From positions 379 to 64,378 of the forward strand of contig NZ_LMJT01000042.1 in assembly GCF_001429395.1 (NCBI RefSeq): 64,000 bases of DNA, in the 5' to 3' direction. Below the pieces are notes generated by a model. That model ran no database searches. It had not been told where the DNA came from and saw only the letters and a list, made by a program, of their open reading frames with translations. This document shows, piece by piece, positions 43,366 to 57,635 of the stretch (within the stretch, counting starts at the first letter, position 1; every line of letters begins with the position of its first letter). Position numbers and translations under genes: made by a program. This DNA is from Allobosea sp. Root381 (lineage in GTDB: Bacteria > Pseudomonadota > Alphaproteobacteria > Rhizobiales > Beijerinckiaceae).

Positions 43366-43674
43366 ATGGCCGACGACAAGATCGAAATCGAGAACGTCAA
43401 CGCACCCGGCAGGACCGAACGGGTCGACCGGGCCAAATATCTCGCGATGCGCAAGGCGCTGTTGACCGTTCTGCCGGAGGCCGCGCCGGGACTGAAGGTC
43501 GCCGACGCCAAGGCGGCCTTGATGCGGCATCTGCCCGACGAGCTGTTTCCCCAGGGAAAGACGGCCGGATGGTGGCTCAAGGCCGTGCAACTCGACCTCG
43601 AAGCCAAGGGCGCGATCAAGCGCGCGCCTGGCTCGCCGGTCCAACTCCACAAGGCCGAGCCGTCGAAGGGCTGA
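43366..43674 (+). CDS. conserved hypothetical protein, DUF6958-like
   Basis: A 102-residue soluble protein with a compact central domain (EIENVNAPGRTERVDRAKY, then two helices and FPQGKTAGWWLKAVQLDLEAKG), which looks like a small winged-helix or adaptor fold. I believe it belongs to the DUF6958 family; function unknown. GAGGAAC precedes the ATG at 43366. The open frame extends 96 codons upstream, but that part has no support. Confidence 0.7.
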   Translation: MADDKIEIENVNAPGRTERVDRAKYLAMRKALLTVLPEAAPGLKVADAKAALMRHLPDELFPQGKTAGWWLKAVQLDLEAKGAIKRAPGSPVQLHKAEPSKG

Positions 43675-43716
43675 TCCTCGGACCGGAATCCTGAACGATC
43701 AGCCCCCGCTCGCCTG

Positions 43717-45141
<1,425 letters not shown>

Positions 45142-45255
45142 CAATCTGTTTCTCTCGTCGTCCTGCCCGGGCCGGCCCGGGCATCCCCGAAGGCCGGGGC
45201 GCCTGTCCTGATGATGTCCCGGGCCGGATGCGCCGCCCGGGACTGACGAGTCGTC

Positions 45256-49959
<4,704 letters not shown>

Positions 49960-50149
49960 CGTCAAACCCCGCTTGCCAATGCCGTCCCAGCTTCCGCCAG
50001 GGGCATCTTTGAGTCCACATGGCCCTCGCGTCACCCCTGCCGGCCCCGACCATGCCGGCCCGGAAGGGCGGCAGCGAGGCGGCAATCGGGCCGGACCGTC
50101 GTCTGTTGGAGGCTTGCTTGCGCTGTTCTGGTCGGCGCCCGCGTCCTCC

Positions 50150-50183
50150 GCAGGCACCCGGGCTCTCGCCCGGCTTCGCCTGC
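50150..50183 (-). other. structured RNA hairpin between the leader ORF and gltB
   Basis: On the minus strand: GCAGGC, internal loop GAAG, CCGGGC, GAGA tetraloop, GCCCGG, GT, GCCTGC. Two perfect 6-bp helices with an asymmetric internal loop and a GNRA cap begin 2 bases after the leader ORF stop. There is no U-run. Such a fold is more elaborate than a plain terminator and may be a conserved regulatory element. Confidence 0.5.
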
Positions 50184-50184
50184 C

Positions 50185-50253
50185 TTAGGCCGTCGCTTTA
50201 CGGACGGCTCGCGTACGGATGGCTTTGGCAGTTTTAGCCGTGCCCCACGTCAT
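50185..50253 (-). CDS. candidate leader peptide upstream of gltB (22 aa)
   Basis: A 22-residue basic peptide, MTWGTAKTAKAIRT at the start, with no Gln or Glu. The ATG at 50253 has GGAGCGG seven bases upstream, the strongest ribosome binding site in the region. Inside the ORF the RNA can pair ACGGCT with AGCCGT, or GCCGTC with GACGGC, which overlap and exclude each other. This supports a translation-coupled switch ahead of gltB. Peptide function unknown. Confidence 0.5.
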   Translation of the reverse strand: MTWGTAKTAKAIRTRAVRKATA

Positions 50254-50317
50254 CGATCCGCTCCGTTGCAATGGCGCGACCTGGACCCGGAGGTTGCGGT
50301 CAACGCGGCGAAAAATG

Positions 50318-50334
50318 GGACAGCATTGCTGTCC
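50318..50334. promoter_or_regulatory. perfect palindrome, operator-like
   Basis: GGACAGCA, one central T, TGCTGTCC: an 8-bp inverted repeat in the A/T-richer centre of the gltB-ltaE region. The regulator is unknown; a dimeric repressor or activator site is likely. Confidence 0.55.
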
Positions 50335-50574
50335 TATTGAGTGAATTTGCCAGAATTCTAATCTCGACACAAGAGCCGATTTTGCATCGCGACGACATTT
50401 TATTGCCATATCGCGGAGTCGATCGACATATACAGCATGAAAGCCCGACTCTGCCCGCATTGTTCTTGTTCTGCCCACGCCCCGGCGGCATGCCGCACTT
50501 GACCGGCATAGCACGCAGACCGCCCCCGCCCGCATGGCCTTGGCAGGCTGGCGCCTCGCCAGTATCGCTGCGGC

Positions 50575-51639
50575 ATGAACTTCATCAGCGACAACACCGC
50601 CGGCGCCAGTCCCAAGGTCATGGCCGCCATCGCCGCCGCCAATGACGGGACCTCCTCCGCATACGGAACAGATCTCTGGACGCAAGGCGTCGAGCGGCGC
50701 TTCGCCGAGATCTTCGAGCACGAGGTCGCCGTCTTCCTTGTCACCAGCGGGACGGCGGCGAACGCGCTCGCACTCGCCAGCATCACCCGGCCCTGGGGGG
50801 CGGTGGTGACACATGAAGAAAGCCATGTCGCCGACGACGAATGCGGCGCGCCAGAGTTCTTCAGCGACGGCGCCAAGTTGATCGGCCTGCCCGGCGCAGG
50901 CAACAAGCTCTCGCCCGAATGCGTCACGCAGACCCTCGCGCGATTCCGCGAAGGCGCGCTGCATCAGGTCCAGCCGCAGGTGCTCGCCATCACCCAGGCG
51001 ACGGAGTGCGGCACCATCTACAGCGTTGACGAGATCCGCGCGCTGAAGGAGGCCGCGGCGCCGCGCCGCCTCAAGCTGCATATGGACGGAGCCCGCTTCG
51101 CCAATGCGCTGGTGACGCTGGGCTGCAGCCCGGCCGAGATGACCTGGAAGGCGGGCATCGACGTGCTCTCCTTCGGCGGCACCAAGAACGGCGCCTGGGC
51201 GGCCGAGGCCGTGATCTTCTTCGACCCCGCCATGGCGGACGAGATGAAATGGCGCCGCAAGCGCGCCGGCCAGACCCTGTCGAAGGGCCGTCTCATCGGC
51301 GCGCAGTTCGAGGGGCTGCTGGCCGATGGCCACTGGCTCGACCTCGCGCGCCGGGCCAACGGCCTCGCGACCCGCCTCGCCGCGGCGATCGAGAAGAGCG
51401 GCGAGGCCCGCCTCGCCTGGCCCTGCCAGGCCAATACCGTGTTCCCGATCTTGTCGGCTGCGCTGCACGCGCGGCTGAAGGCGGCGGGCGTCTCCTATCA
51501 TGCCTGGTCCGACCGCGCCCTGCCGCCCGGCGAAGCGCTGGCGGAAGGCGAGATCGTCGGCCGTTTCGTGATGTCCTTCGCGACGCCCGAGGTGGAAGTC
51601 GACCGGCTGATCGCCTTGATCGAAGCCGGAGAACGCTGA
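50575..51639 (+). CDS. ltaE: low-specificity L-threonine aldolase
   Basis: A PLP enzyme splitting threonine or allo-threonine to glycine and acetaldehyde. 354 residues, fold-type I. FISDNTAGASP at the start, LVTSGTAANALA for phosphate binding, HMDGARFAN for the ring-stacking Asp, and FGGTKNGAW with the PLP Lys. The ATG at 50575 is the conserved start. Divergent from gltB. Confidence 0.94.
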   Translation: MNFISDNTAGASPKVMAAIAAANDGTSSAYGTDLWTQGVERRFAEIFEHEVAVFLVTSGTAANALALASITRPWGAVVTHEESHVADDECGAPEFFSDGAKLIGLPGAGNKLSPECVTQTLARFREGALHQVQPQVLAITQATECGTIYSVDEIRALKEAAAPRRLKLHMDGARFANALVTLGCSPAEMTWKAGIDVLSFGGTKNGAWAAEAVIFFDPAMADEMKWRRKRAGQTLSKGRLIGAQFEGLLADGHWLDLARRANGLATRLAAAIEKSGEARLAWPCQANTVFPILSAALHARLKAAGVSYHAWSDRALPPGEALAEGEIVGRFVMSFATPEVEVDRLIALIEAGER

Positions 51640-51726
51640 ATTCCCTCCCGATTCCAGCCCCATGCATGCCGCATTCCCTAAAGAAGACTGAAACCGGATT
51701 TCAGTCCTTCTGGAAGGGATCAGCCT

Positions 51727-52662
51727 ATGGCATTCCGCTCGCCTGCGCCGAAACGCTGCCTGATGATGGGCCTGGCCGTCGCCAGCGCCCTTGCGGGCAC
51801 GGTCGGCGGCGCATCGGCACAATACTACCTCTACGAGGATGCCCCGCGCTATCTCGAGCCGCGCTATGGCTACGGCTATCGTGACCGCTATCTCGAGCCG
51901 CGCCCGCCCGCGCTGCAGCCCCGCTCGATCAGCCGCATCGCCGCGCGCGAATACGGCCTCGCCAGCATCGAGCGCGTGCTGCGCACCGGCGCGAGCTATG
52001 TCGTCGACGGCAGGACGCAGGACGGAGCGCGCCTGCGCCTGATTCTCGACCCGTTCAGCGGCGCGCTGCTGGACGAGATCGTACTGCAGGGGCCGGCCCG
52101 CAATGCGCCGCGCGTGGCCCGAATCGACCCGCAGGACAATCTGCGCCCCTCGCAGCCCCGCATCCTGCCCCTCCCGCCCGAGCGCCCGCCCGCACTGAGG
52201 CCGCCTGGACAGGCCAACGCACCGGCGACCGCCGTTCCGCCCTCGCCTGCCGCACCGCCGCACCCCGAACCCGCCCCGGTCGAGAAGCCGCCTGCCGCGG
52301 CAACGGCACCCGCAACCGAGATCCCGTCCTCGCCCGCCGCACCGCCGCGTCCCGAACCGGTGCCCCCGACCGAGAAACCGCCCGCCGCGGCGACGGCGCC
52401 CGCAACGGAGATGCCGCCCTCGCCGGCAGCGCCGGCGCCGGGCTCCTCCGACCGCGACAAGCCCCGTGTCATCAACCCGGAGGATGTCCGCAACATCGAT
52501 CCGGCCGACCCGCAGCCGCCGCTGGCGCGCGGCGCCGCCGGCCCTGCCAAGGACGAGGCCGCGAAGCCCGCCCCGACGACGGAAGGGCCCGCCAAGGAGC
52601 CGACGGCCGAGGACAGGAACGGCAACGACGTCCGCGTCATCCCAATCCCCAAGCCGGAATAA
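51727..52662 (+). CDS. proline-rich exported protein with tandem repeats
   Basis: A 311-residue protein with a signal peptide (about 1-31, ending GGASA). A short Tyr/Arg segment contains RYLEPRYGYGYRDRYLEPRP. A small folded domain follows (about 65-125; RSISRIAAREYGL ... LRLILDPFSGALLDEI), of PepSY-like character. A long disordered tail contains two near-identical Pro/Ala-rich repeats of about 33 residues (170-236). Function unknown; probably periplasmic, with a tail that spans or binds peptidoglycan. Confidence 0.7.
   Translation: MAFRSPAPKRCLMMGLAVASALAGTVGGASAQYYLYEDAPRYLEPRYGYGYRDRYLEPRPPALQPRSISRIAAREYGLASIERVLRTGASYVVDGRTQDGARLRLILDPFSGALLDEIVLQGPARNAPRVARIDPQDNLRPSQPRILPLPPERPPALRPPGQANAPATAVPPSPAAPPHPEPAPVEKPPAAATAPATEIPSSPAAPPRPEPVPPTEKPPAAATAPATEMPPSPAAPAPGSSDRDKPRVINPEDVRNIDPADPQPPLARGAAGPAKDEAAKPAPTTEGPAKEPTAEDRNGNDVRVIPIPKPE
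52234..52434 (+). repeat. in-frame tandem repeat in the proline-rich protein
   Basis: Two consecutive copies of about 100 bases encode PSPAAPPHPEP...EKPPAAATAPATE and its variant, followed by a partial third start. Copy number is likely to vary between strains. Confidence 0.7.
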
Positions 52663-52690
52663 GACGCAAGCGCCTTGCGATGCGCGCATG

Positions 52691-52723
52691 AAAAAGGGCG
52701 CTTCCGGTCTCCCGGAAGCGCCC
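52691..52723 (-). terminator. intrinsic terminator of hsp20
   Basis: Perfect 12-bp arms (GGGCGCTTCCGG at 52696-52707 with its complement at 52712-52723) around a 4-base loop. On the minus strand they are followed by five Ts (52695-52691). Confidence 0.92.
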
Positions 52724-52751
52724 TCTCTGTTGGGACTAAGCCCGCTCGCGA

Positions 52752-53210
52752 TTACGCGGCCTTGGCCTCCAGCACCTTGGCCTTGGCGCCGCCGATCGCG
52801 ATCTGGCGCGGCTTCTTGGCCTCGGGGATCTCGCGGACGAGATCGATGTGGAGCAGCCCGTTCTCGAGGCTCGCGCCGGTCACCTGGACATAGTCGGCGA
52901 GCTGGAAGCGGCGCTCGAAGGCGCGCGCGGCGATGCCCTGATGCAGGACCTCGCGTTTCTCGGCGTGGTCGCCAACCTGCTTGTCGCCGCGAACAGTGAG
53001 CGCGTTCTCCTTGCTCTCGATGGCAAGGTCAGCCTCGCCGAAGCCTGCGACCGCGATGGTGATGCGGTAGGCGTTCTCGGCGGTGCGCTCGATGTTATAG
53101 GGCGGATAGGTCGGGGCGGCATCGGCGCTGCCGGCCTGGTCGAGCAGCGAGAACAGGCGATCGAAGCCGACGGTCGAGCGATAGAGCGGTGAAAGATCGA
53201 AATGACGCAT
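52752..53210 (-). CDS. small heat-shock protein, Hsp20 family
   Basis: A 152-residue ATP-independent holdase. The N-terminus MRHFDLSPLYRSTVGFDRLF is the class A alphaproteobacterial type. The alpha-crystallin domain spans about 35-130, with YPPYNIERTAENAYRI and the late FxRRF-like segment FERRFQLADYV. The C-terminal RQIAIGG holds an I-x-I anchoring motif. GGAGGACATC precedes the ATG at 53210. No ROSE-type RNA thermometer hairpin was obvious in the 229 bases upstream. Confidence 0.95.
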   Translation of the reverse strand: MRHFDLSPLYRSTVGFDRLFSLLDQAGSADAAPTYPPYNIERTAENAYRITIAVAGFGEADLAIESKENALTVRGDKQVGDHAEKREVLHQGIAARAFERRFQLADYVQVTGASLENGLLHIDLVREIPEAKKPRQIAIGGAKAKVLEAKAA

Positions 53211-53439
53211 GATGTCCTCCAAAGAAGCGACGTTCAGTCAGCCCGCCTCGCCATGAGCACGGGCCCGGTTCAGTTCCGCGCAGCCGGTTCCGGCCTGCGC
53301 CGCACTGATCTGGGAAGGTGATTTCGGCTTTTCAAGAGGCCGATGCGACGGGCATAACAAGGTCCAGGCGACCGGCCGGCAGCCCCTCGATTCGCAAGGG
53401 CGGCTAGCAGCGGGCCCGCCCCCCAACGAAAGCCGAGGA

Positions 53440-54504
53440 ATGGCGGACGCCGAACTCTTCGCCCATCCCGACTACCCGCTTCCGGGCCACGCCAGGGTCT
53501 GGTTCGCGTCGACGCGCGACGAAGCGCAGCTTCGCTTCGCCAGTTGGCGCCCGACGGTGCGGACGGTGCGTGGCACGGTCGTCGTGATGCAGGGGCGCGC
53601 CGAATTCATCGAGCGTTACAGCGAAACCATCGCCGAACTACGTCGCCGCGGCTTCCATGTGCTGGCCTTCGACTGGCGCGGCCAGGGCGGCTCGCAGCGC
53701 TTCCTGCAGCGCCCGCGCAAGGGCCATGTCGGCTGGCTGCGACATTACGAGAACGACCTTGCCCTCGCCATGGCGCAGATGCGCGAGAAGCTCCCCGGTC
53801 CCTATTTCGTCCTCGCACATTCGATGGGCGCGGCGCTCTGCCTCGATGCGGCGCGCCACGACCTGCTGCCGGTCTCGCGGCTGGTGGCGATCGCGCCGAT
53901 GCTGGAGTTGACCATCATCGAGAATCCGCGGCGCGCGAGCCGGCTGGCCAGCCTGCTGTTCTGGCTCGGCCTCGGCAGCGGCTTCGTCCCCGGCGGCGGC
54001 GAGACCGCGATCGCGACCAAGCCCTTCGAGGGCAACCGGCTGACCGGCGATCCGCGCCGTTATGCCCGCAACGGCGCGCTCTCCGCCGCCGCCCGCCATC
54101 TCAGCATCGGCGACCCGACCATCGCCTGGGTCCGCAACGCCTTCGCCCTGATGGCGCGGCTCGGCGCGCCGCAGGCGGCGCGCGAGGTCCGTGTGCCCAC
54201 CCTGGTCATCGCCGCCGGCAGCGACCCGGTGGTGTCCACCCCGGCGATCGAACGCTTCGCCGCCCGGCTCAAGACCGGCCAGGCGCTGGTGCTGCCGCGC
54301 GCGCGGCACGAGATCCTGATGGAGACCGACGAGATCAGGGCCCAGTTCTGGGCGGCCTTCGACGCCTTCATTCCGGGAGAGGCGGCAGAGCCGGAAGCCT
54401 CCGGCGCCTCAGCCGGCGAGGAGGGCGAGAGCGGCCTCGTGCAGTTCCCGATTGGCGGCGGCGACGATACGACCGCCCGCGGCGGCGCTGCCGCCGTCCC
54501 ATGA
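53440..54504 (+). CDS. alpha/beta hydrolase, lysophospholipase / monoacylglycerol lipase-like
   Basis: A 354-residue Hydrolase_4 family enzyme. VVVMQGRAEFIERY (47-60) is the PldB-type oxyanion-hole loop. The nucleophile is Ser128 in AHSMGAA. Catalytic Asp and His are likely in IAAGSDPVV and PRARHEIL. The last 35 residues are an acidic Gly/Glu tail. The final 96 bases run antiparallel to the end of hisN. Confidence 0.88.
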   Translation: MADAELFAHPDYPLPGHARVWFASTRDEAQLRFASWRPTVRTVRGTVVVMQGRAEFIERYSETIAELRRRGFHVLAFDWRGQGGSQRFLQRPRKGHVGWLRHYENDLALAMAQMREKLPGPYFVLAHSMGAALCLDAARHDLLPVSRLVAIAPMLELTIIENPRRASRLASLLFWLGLGSGFVPGGGETAIATKPFEGNRLTGDPRRYARNGALSAAARHLSIGDPTIAWVRNAFALMARLGAPQAAREVRVPTLVIAAGSDPVVSTPAIERFAARLKTGQALVLPRARHEILMETDEIRAQFWAAFDAFIPGEAAEPEASGASAGEEGESGLVQFPIGGGDDTTARGGAAAVP

Positions 54505-55191
54505 GGTGACGATGCCGCCGGCGCCCTCGACGATCGGGATCAGCGCCACGATGTCGTAGGGCTTGAGGCCGCTCTCGACGACGAGATCGACATGGCCCGA
54601 GGCCAGCATGCAATAGGCGTAGCAATCGCAGCCATAACGGGCGAGCCGGACCTGGCTCTCGACGCGGGTATAGGCCTGCGCCTCCTCACCCTTGAACAGC
54701 GCCGGGCTCGTGGTCATCAGCGTCGAGGCCGCCAGGTCCGAGACGTTGCGCGTGCGCAGCTTGCGCGGGCCGCCCGGCCCCTCATAGCGCGCCTCGCGGC
54801 CGTCGCCGGAAAAACGCTCCCCGGTGAAGGGCTGGTGCATCATGCCGTAGACCGGCGTGCCGTTACGCGTCAGCCCGATCAGCGTGCCCCAGACCGGAAT
54901 GCCGGAGATGAAGGCGCGGGTGCCGTCGATCGGATCGAGCACCCAGACATATTCGGCGTCGATGTTCTCGTTGCCGAACTCCTCGCCCAGCACGCCATGG
55001 GCCGGAAAGCTGCGCTTGATCAGATGGCGCATCACGCTCTCACCGGCCCGGTCGCCCTCGGTCACCGGATCGAACACGCCGCCGGCCGACTTGTCCTCCA
55101 GCGCGTGATGCGCGCGGAAGAACGGCAGGATCGCCTGACCAGACTGCGTCGCGAGATGCGCAACGAAGGCACCGAAATCGACCGCGCTCAT
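54409..55191 (-). CDS. hisN: histidinol-phosphatase, inositol monophosphatase family
   Basis: A 260-residue Mg-dependent phosphatase of the IMPase fold, most like HisN, which makes histidinol in histidine synthesis. Metal-binding motifs: GEEFGNE, LDPIDGTRAFISG and SWDGGSAAAG. GTRAFISGIPVWGTLIGL distinguishes HisN from SuhB-type inositol phosphatases. The ATG at 55191 is the conserved start. Its 3' end overlaps the convergent hydrolase gene by 96 bases. The suhB/MmgR-like sRNA lies just upstream on the other strand. Confidence 0.9.
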   Translation of the reverse strand: MSAVDFGAFVAHLATQSGQAILPFFRAHHALEDKSAGGVFDPVTEGDRAGESVMRHLIKRSFPAHGVLGEEFGNENIDAEYVWVLDPIDGTRAFISGIPVWGTLIGLTRNGTPVYGMMHQPFTGERFSGDGREARYEGPGGPRKLRTRNVSDLAASTLMTTSPALFKGEEAQAYTRVESQVRLARYGCDCYAYCMLASGHVDLVVESGLKPYDIVALIPIVEGAGGIVTSWDGGSAAAGGRIVAAANRELHEAALALLAG

Positions 55192-55360
55192 CAAATCCTC
55201 GTTTCCTGTTGCGTGGCGCTCCCGCCAGCCGCGCTCATGCCCGCTGCTTCATGCTGGGATGCCGCCCGCAAGACAAGGCGAACATCGCTTTCATGTTTTG
55301 TTATGCACTCAACGCATGCCCTATGCGACGCAGACTCGTTCAAAATTCTGGTCAGGCCAC

Positions 55361-55390
55361 TTGCTTTTTTGCAGCGCACAGGCTTATTGT
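55361..55390 (+). promoter_or_regulatory. sigma70-type promoter of the sRNA
   Basis: TTGCTT (55361-55366), 18 bases, TATTGT (55385-55390). The next 7 bases lead to a predicted start near 55397, giving an RNA of about 90 bases up to the terminator. Confidence 0.55.
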
Positions 55391-55396
55391 GCACTT

Positions 55397-55487
55397 GCGA
55401 AGGGGCGATCACCTCAAGCCTTCGTTGCCCTCCTTGGGCGTTTCCTCCCTAGACTTGGCCGCCACGAAAGTGTGCGGCCTTTTTTTT
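55397..55487 (+). ncRNA. suhB/MmgR (alpha-r8)-type small RNA
   Basis: A trans-acting sRNA candidate of about 91 bases. Hairpin 1 pairs CGAAGG (55398-55403) with CCTTCG (55419-55424). Hairpin 2 pairs GCCC with GGGC (55427-55439). A single-stranded stretch with TTTCCTCCCT (55441-55450) follows; this pyrimidine-rich motif is what I recall as the conserved core of the Rfam suhB family, known in Sinorhizobium as MmgR, which limits PHB granules. The terminator stem GGCCGC/GCGGCC with a GAAA loop ends in eight Ts. The location beside an inositol-monophosphatase-family gene (hisN) also fits. Confidence 0.75.
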
Positions 55488-55518
55488 GGCCAGACCCGTT
55501 CGGGGCAGGCGCCGCCGG

Positions 55519-56439
55519 CTATTCTGCCGCCTGCCGGAATTCGTCGAGCCAGCCGCTCCAGCGTGCGAAGCAATCCGCCATGGCCGATACGATGGCCTGC
55601 TCCAGCGCCGCGAAACCGGCATGCGGCATCAGCGTCGTCTCATCCATGTAGAGCCCGCGATTGATCTCGATTTGCAGCGTGTGGACGCCGGCGCTCGGCG
55701 CGCCGTAATGCTCGGTGATGAAGCCGCCGGCATAGGGGCGGTTACGAGTCACGCTGAGGCCCAGCCGGGCGAAGGCGGCCTCGGCGATGTCGGTGATGTA
55801 GGCGGCGGCGCTGGTGCCGAAGCGGTCGCCCAGGATGATGTCGGGCTTCGGCGGCCCGTCACGGTCGACCCCGCTCGACGGCATCGAATGGGCATCGACC
55901 AGGATGCAGGTGCCGAAGCTGCGCTGCGTGCGCTGCACGAGATCGCGGAGCGCGGCGTGATAGGGCCGGTACAGCGAATCGATTCGCGCCAGCCCCTCCT
56001 CCACCGGAATCCGCCCGAAATAGATCTCATGCGCGTCGCCGACGATGCGCGGGATCGTGCCGAGCCCGCCCGCGACCCGCATCGAGCGGGTATTCGCGAA
56101 AGGCGGCAGACGGCCCTCGAACATGCGCGGGTCGAGCTCATAGGGCTCGCGGTTGACGTCGAGATAGGCGCGCGGGAACTCCGCTGCGAAGAGCGGCGCG
56201 CCGAGCGCTATGCAGCGCGCGAAGAGGCGGTCGACATAGGCGTCCTCGGAGCGGCGCAGCGAGCGCAGGGGCAGCCTGGAGCGCCCGACGAAGGCGGCGG
56301 GATAGCGCCGCCCGGCATGGGGCACATCGACCACCACCGGCACGAGCTGGAGCGCCGGCTGGTACAGCGAGAAGGGCCGCTCGATCTCGGCGACGACATC
56401 GTCGGCACCAGGCGGAAAGGGGGCGGAAAGTGCGCTCAT
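55519..56439 (-). CDS. hutG: N-formylglutamate amidohydrolase
   Basis: A 306-residue metallo-hydrolase; in histidine degradation it releases formate from N-formylglutamate. VVVDVPHAGRRYP near the N-terminus holds a metal-binding His. LDVNREPYELD, ILVDAHSMPS and LQIEINRGLYMDE are family landmarks. No other hut genes are in the window, so another N-formyl substrate is possible. The ATG at 56439 is preceded only weakly; an in-frame GTG at 56457 is less likely. Divergent from cpdR, a neighbourhood common in Hyphomicrobiales. Confidence 0.9.
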   Translation of the reverse strand: MSALSAPFPPGADDVVAEIERPFSLYQPALQLVPVVVDVPHAGRRYPAAFVGRSRLPLRSLRRSEDAYVDRLFARCIALGAPLFAAEFPRAYLDVNREPYELDPRMFEGRLPPFANTRSMRVAGGLGTIPRIVGDAHEIYFGRIPVEEGLARIDSLYRPYHAALRDLVQRTQRSFGTCILVDAHSMPSSGVDRDGPPKPDIILGDRFGTSAAAYITDIAEAAFARLGLSVTRNRPYAGGFITEHYGAPSAGVHTLQIEINRGLYMDETTLMPHAGFAALEQAIVSAMADCFARWSGWLDEFRQAAE

Positions 56440-56700
56440 GCGCCTGAACAGAAGCACACAAAGCAGCGGGGTTGAAGCGCTGCCGGCGCACGGCGGCCCT
56501 CGGCCACGGATTCACGCATTATTTACCATAGTTGCGCCTTATGGAGCCGTAGGGTTCCGCGCACGGGGATGGGCCGATAACCCTGCCGGCGCCGGCCCCT
56601 TGAGTCGGCGGGGAGCGCCGGATCAAGAACGGGAAGAGGTCGCCCGGCCGGCAATCTCGAACCATCAAGACAGGCCCTACGGGACGGACACATCAGGCCC

Positions 56701-57060
56701 ATGACCAAGATACTGCTCGCGGAAGACGACAACGACATGCGCCGCTTCCTGGTGAAGGCGCTGCAGAACGCCGGCTATGACGTGGCCTCCTTCGACAACG
56801 GCCTTTCGGCCTATAACCGCCTGCGCGAAGAGCCCTTCGAGCTGCTGCTGACGGACATCGTCATGCCGGAGATGGACGGAATTGAGCTGGCCCGCCGCGC
56901 GACCGAGCTCGACCCGGACATCAAGGTGATGTTCATCACCGGCTTCGCGGCCGTGGCGCTCAACCCCGATTCGCAGACGCCCAAGGATGCCAAGGTGCTG
57001 TCCAAGCCCTTCCATCTGCGCGAACTCGTGAACGAGGTCGAAAAACTGCTCGCGGCTTGA
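56701..57060 (+). CDS. cpdR: cell-cycle response regulator CpdR
   Basis: A 119-residue single receiver domain. Asp52 is the phosphoacceptor (LLTDIVMPEMDG), with acidic residues at 9-10 and Lys102 (LSKPF). The sequence is nearly that of CpdR, which in Caulobacter and rhizobia controls ClpXP-dependent removal of CtrA and other proteins; unphosphorylated CpdR is the active adaptor. It ends in LLAA, a C-terminus that ClpXP can recognise. The CckA-ChpT phosphorelay is not in the window. Confidence 0.95.
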   Translation: MTKILLAEDDNDMRRFLVKALQNAGYDVASFDNGLSAYNRLREEPFELLLTDIVMPEMDGIELARRATELDPDIKVMFITGFAAVALNPDSQTPKDAKVLSKPFHLRELVNEVEKLLAA

Positions 57061-57214
57061 GACGTTCGGACGGCTTCGAGCCTCCTGTGCGCTTTCTCCA
57101 CAAAGCGCCTTGCAAGGTTTGAGGCGAGCGGCTATAGCCGCGCTCACCGCAGCATGGTCAGCCCGAAACGGCGCCGCCATGCTCCGCCAGCCGCGATATT
57201 CCAACGCGGCGGAC

Positions 57215-57289
<75 letters not shown>

Positions 57290-57362
57290 TTTTCTTCCTT
57301 GCCCCGCAAGGACTTACGGCCACCCTCCAGGGTGGCCGTTTTGCTTTGGGGCCACGGCAAGC

Positions 57363-57635
57363 GATACCGGCTGGCTGCGCAAGCACTGGCATTTCACCAG
57401 CTATCGCACACAGCAGGCCCCGACATCCGGCGCCACGGGCTATGGTGCGCCCGCCGCGATCGCCGCCAAACTCGCCTTCCCCGAACGGGAGGCGGTCTCG
57501 GTCGCGGGCGATGGCTGCTTCATGATAAATGGGCAGGAACTGGCGACGGCCACGCAGTGCGGCCTGAAGATCCTGTTCATCGTCGTCGATGACGGGATGT
57601 ACAGCATCATCCGGACGCAAGCCGGGCCGCGGCAA
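57363..57635 (+). pseudogene. remnant of a thiamine-diphosphate-dependent enzyme
   Basis: About 90 codons match the C-terminal (PYR/PP-binding) part of acetolactate-synthase-like enzymes: TSGATGYGAPAAIAAKLA, then AGDGCFMINGQELATA and the ThDP loop ending DDGMYSIIR. There is no start or N-terminal part upstream, and after GMYSIIRTQ the similarity stops. It is in frame with the downstream amidohydrolase, but a fusion is unlikely because the bridge is non-homologous. A decayed gene fragment downstream of the tRNA. Confidence 0.75.

Larger units (their letters stand above)
49960..50574. other. long divergent regulatory region gltB / ltaE
   Basis: About 615 bases between divergent gltB and ltaE. 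On the minus strand it holds a leader ORF (50185-50253) and a structured hairpin (50150-50183). A perfect palindrome lies at 50318-50334. The segment 50310-50470 is visibly richer in A and T than its surroundings and probably contains the promoters of both genes. Confidence 0.6.

Noticed and set aside
52752..53439. RNA thermometer (ROSE-type) upstream of hsp20
   Set aside because: No long hairpin trapping the GGAGG ribosome binding site was found in the sequence before the hsp20 ATG.
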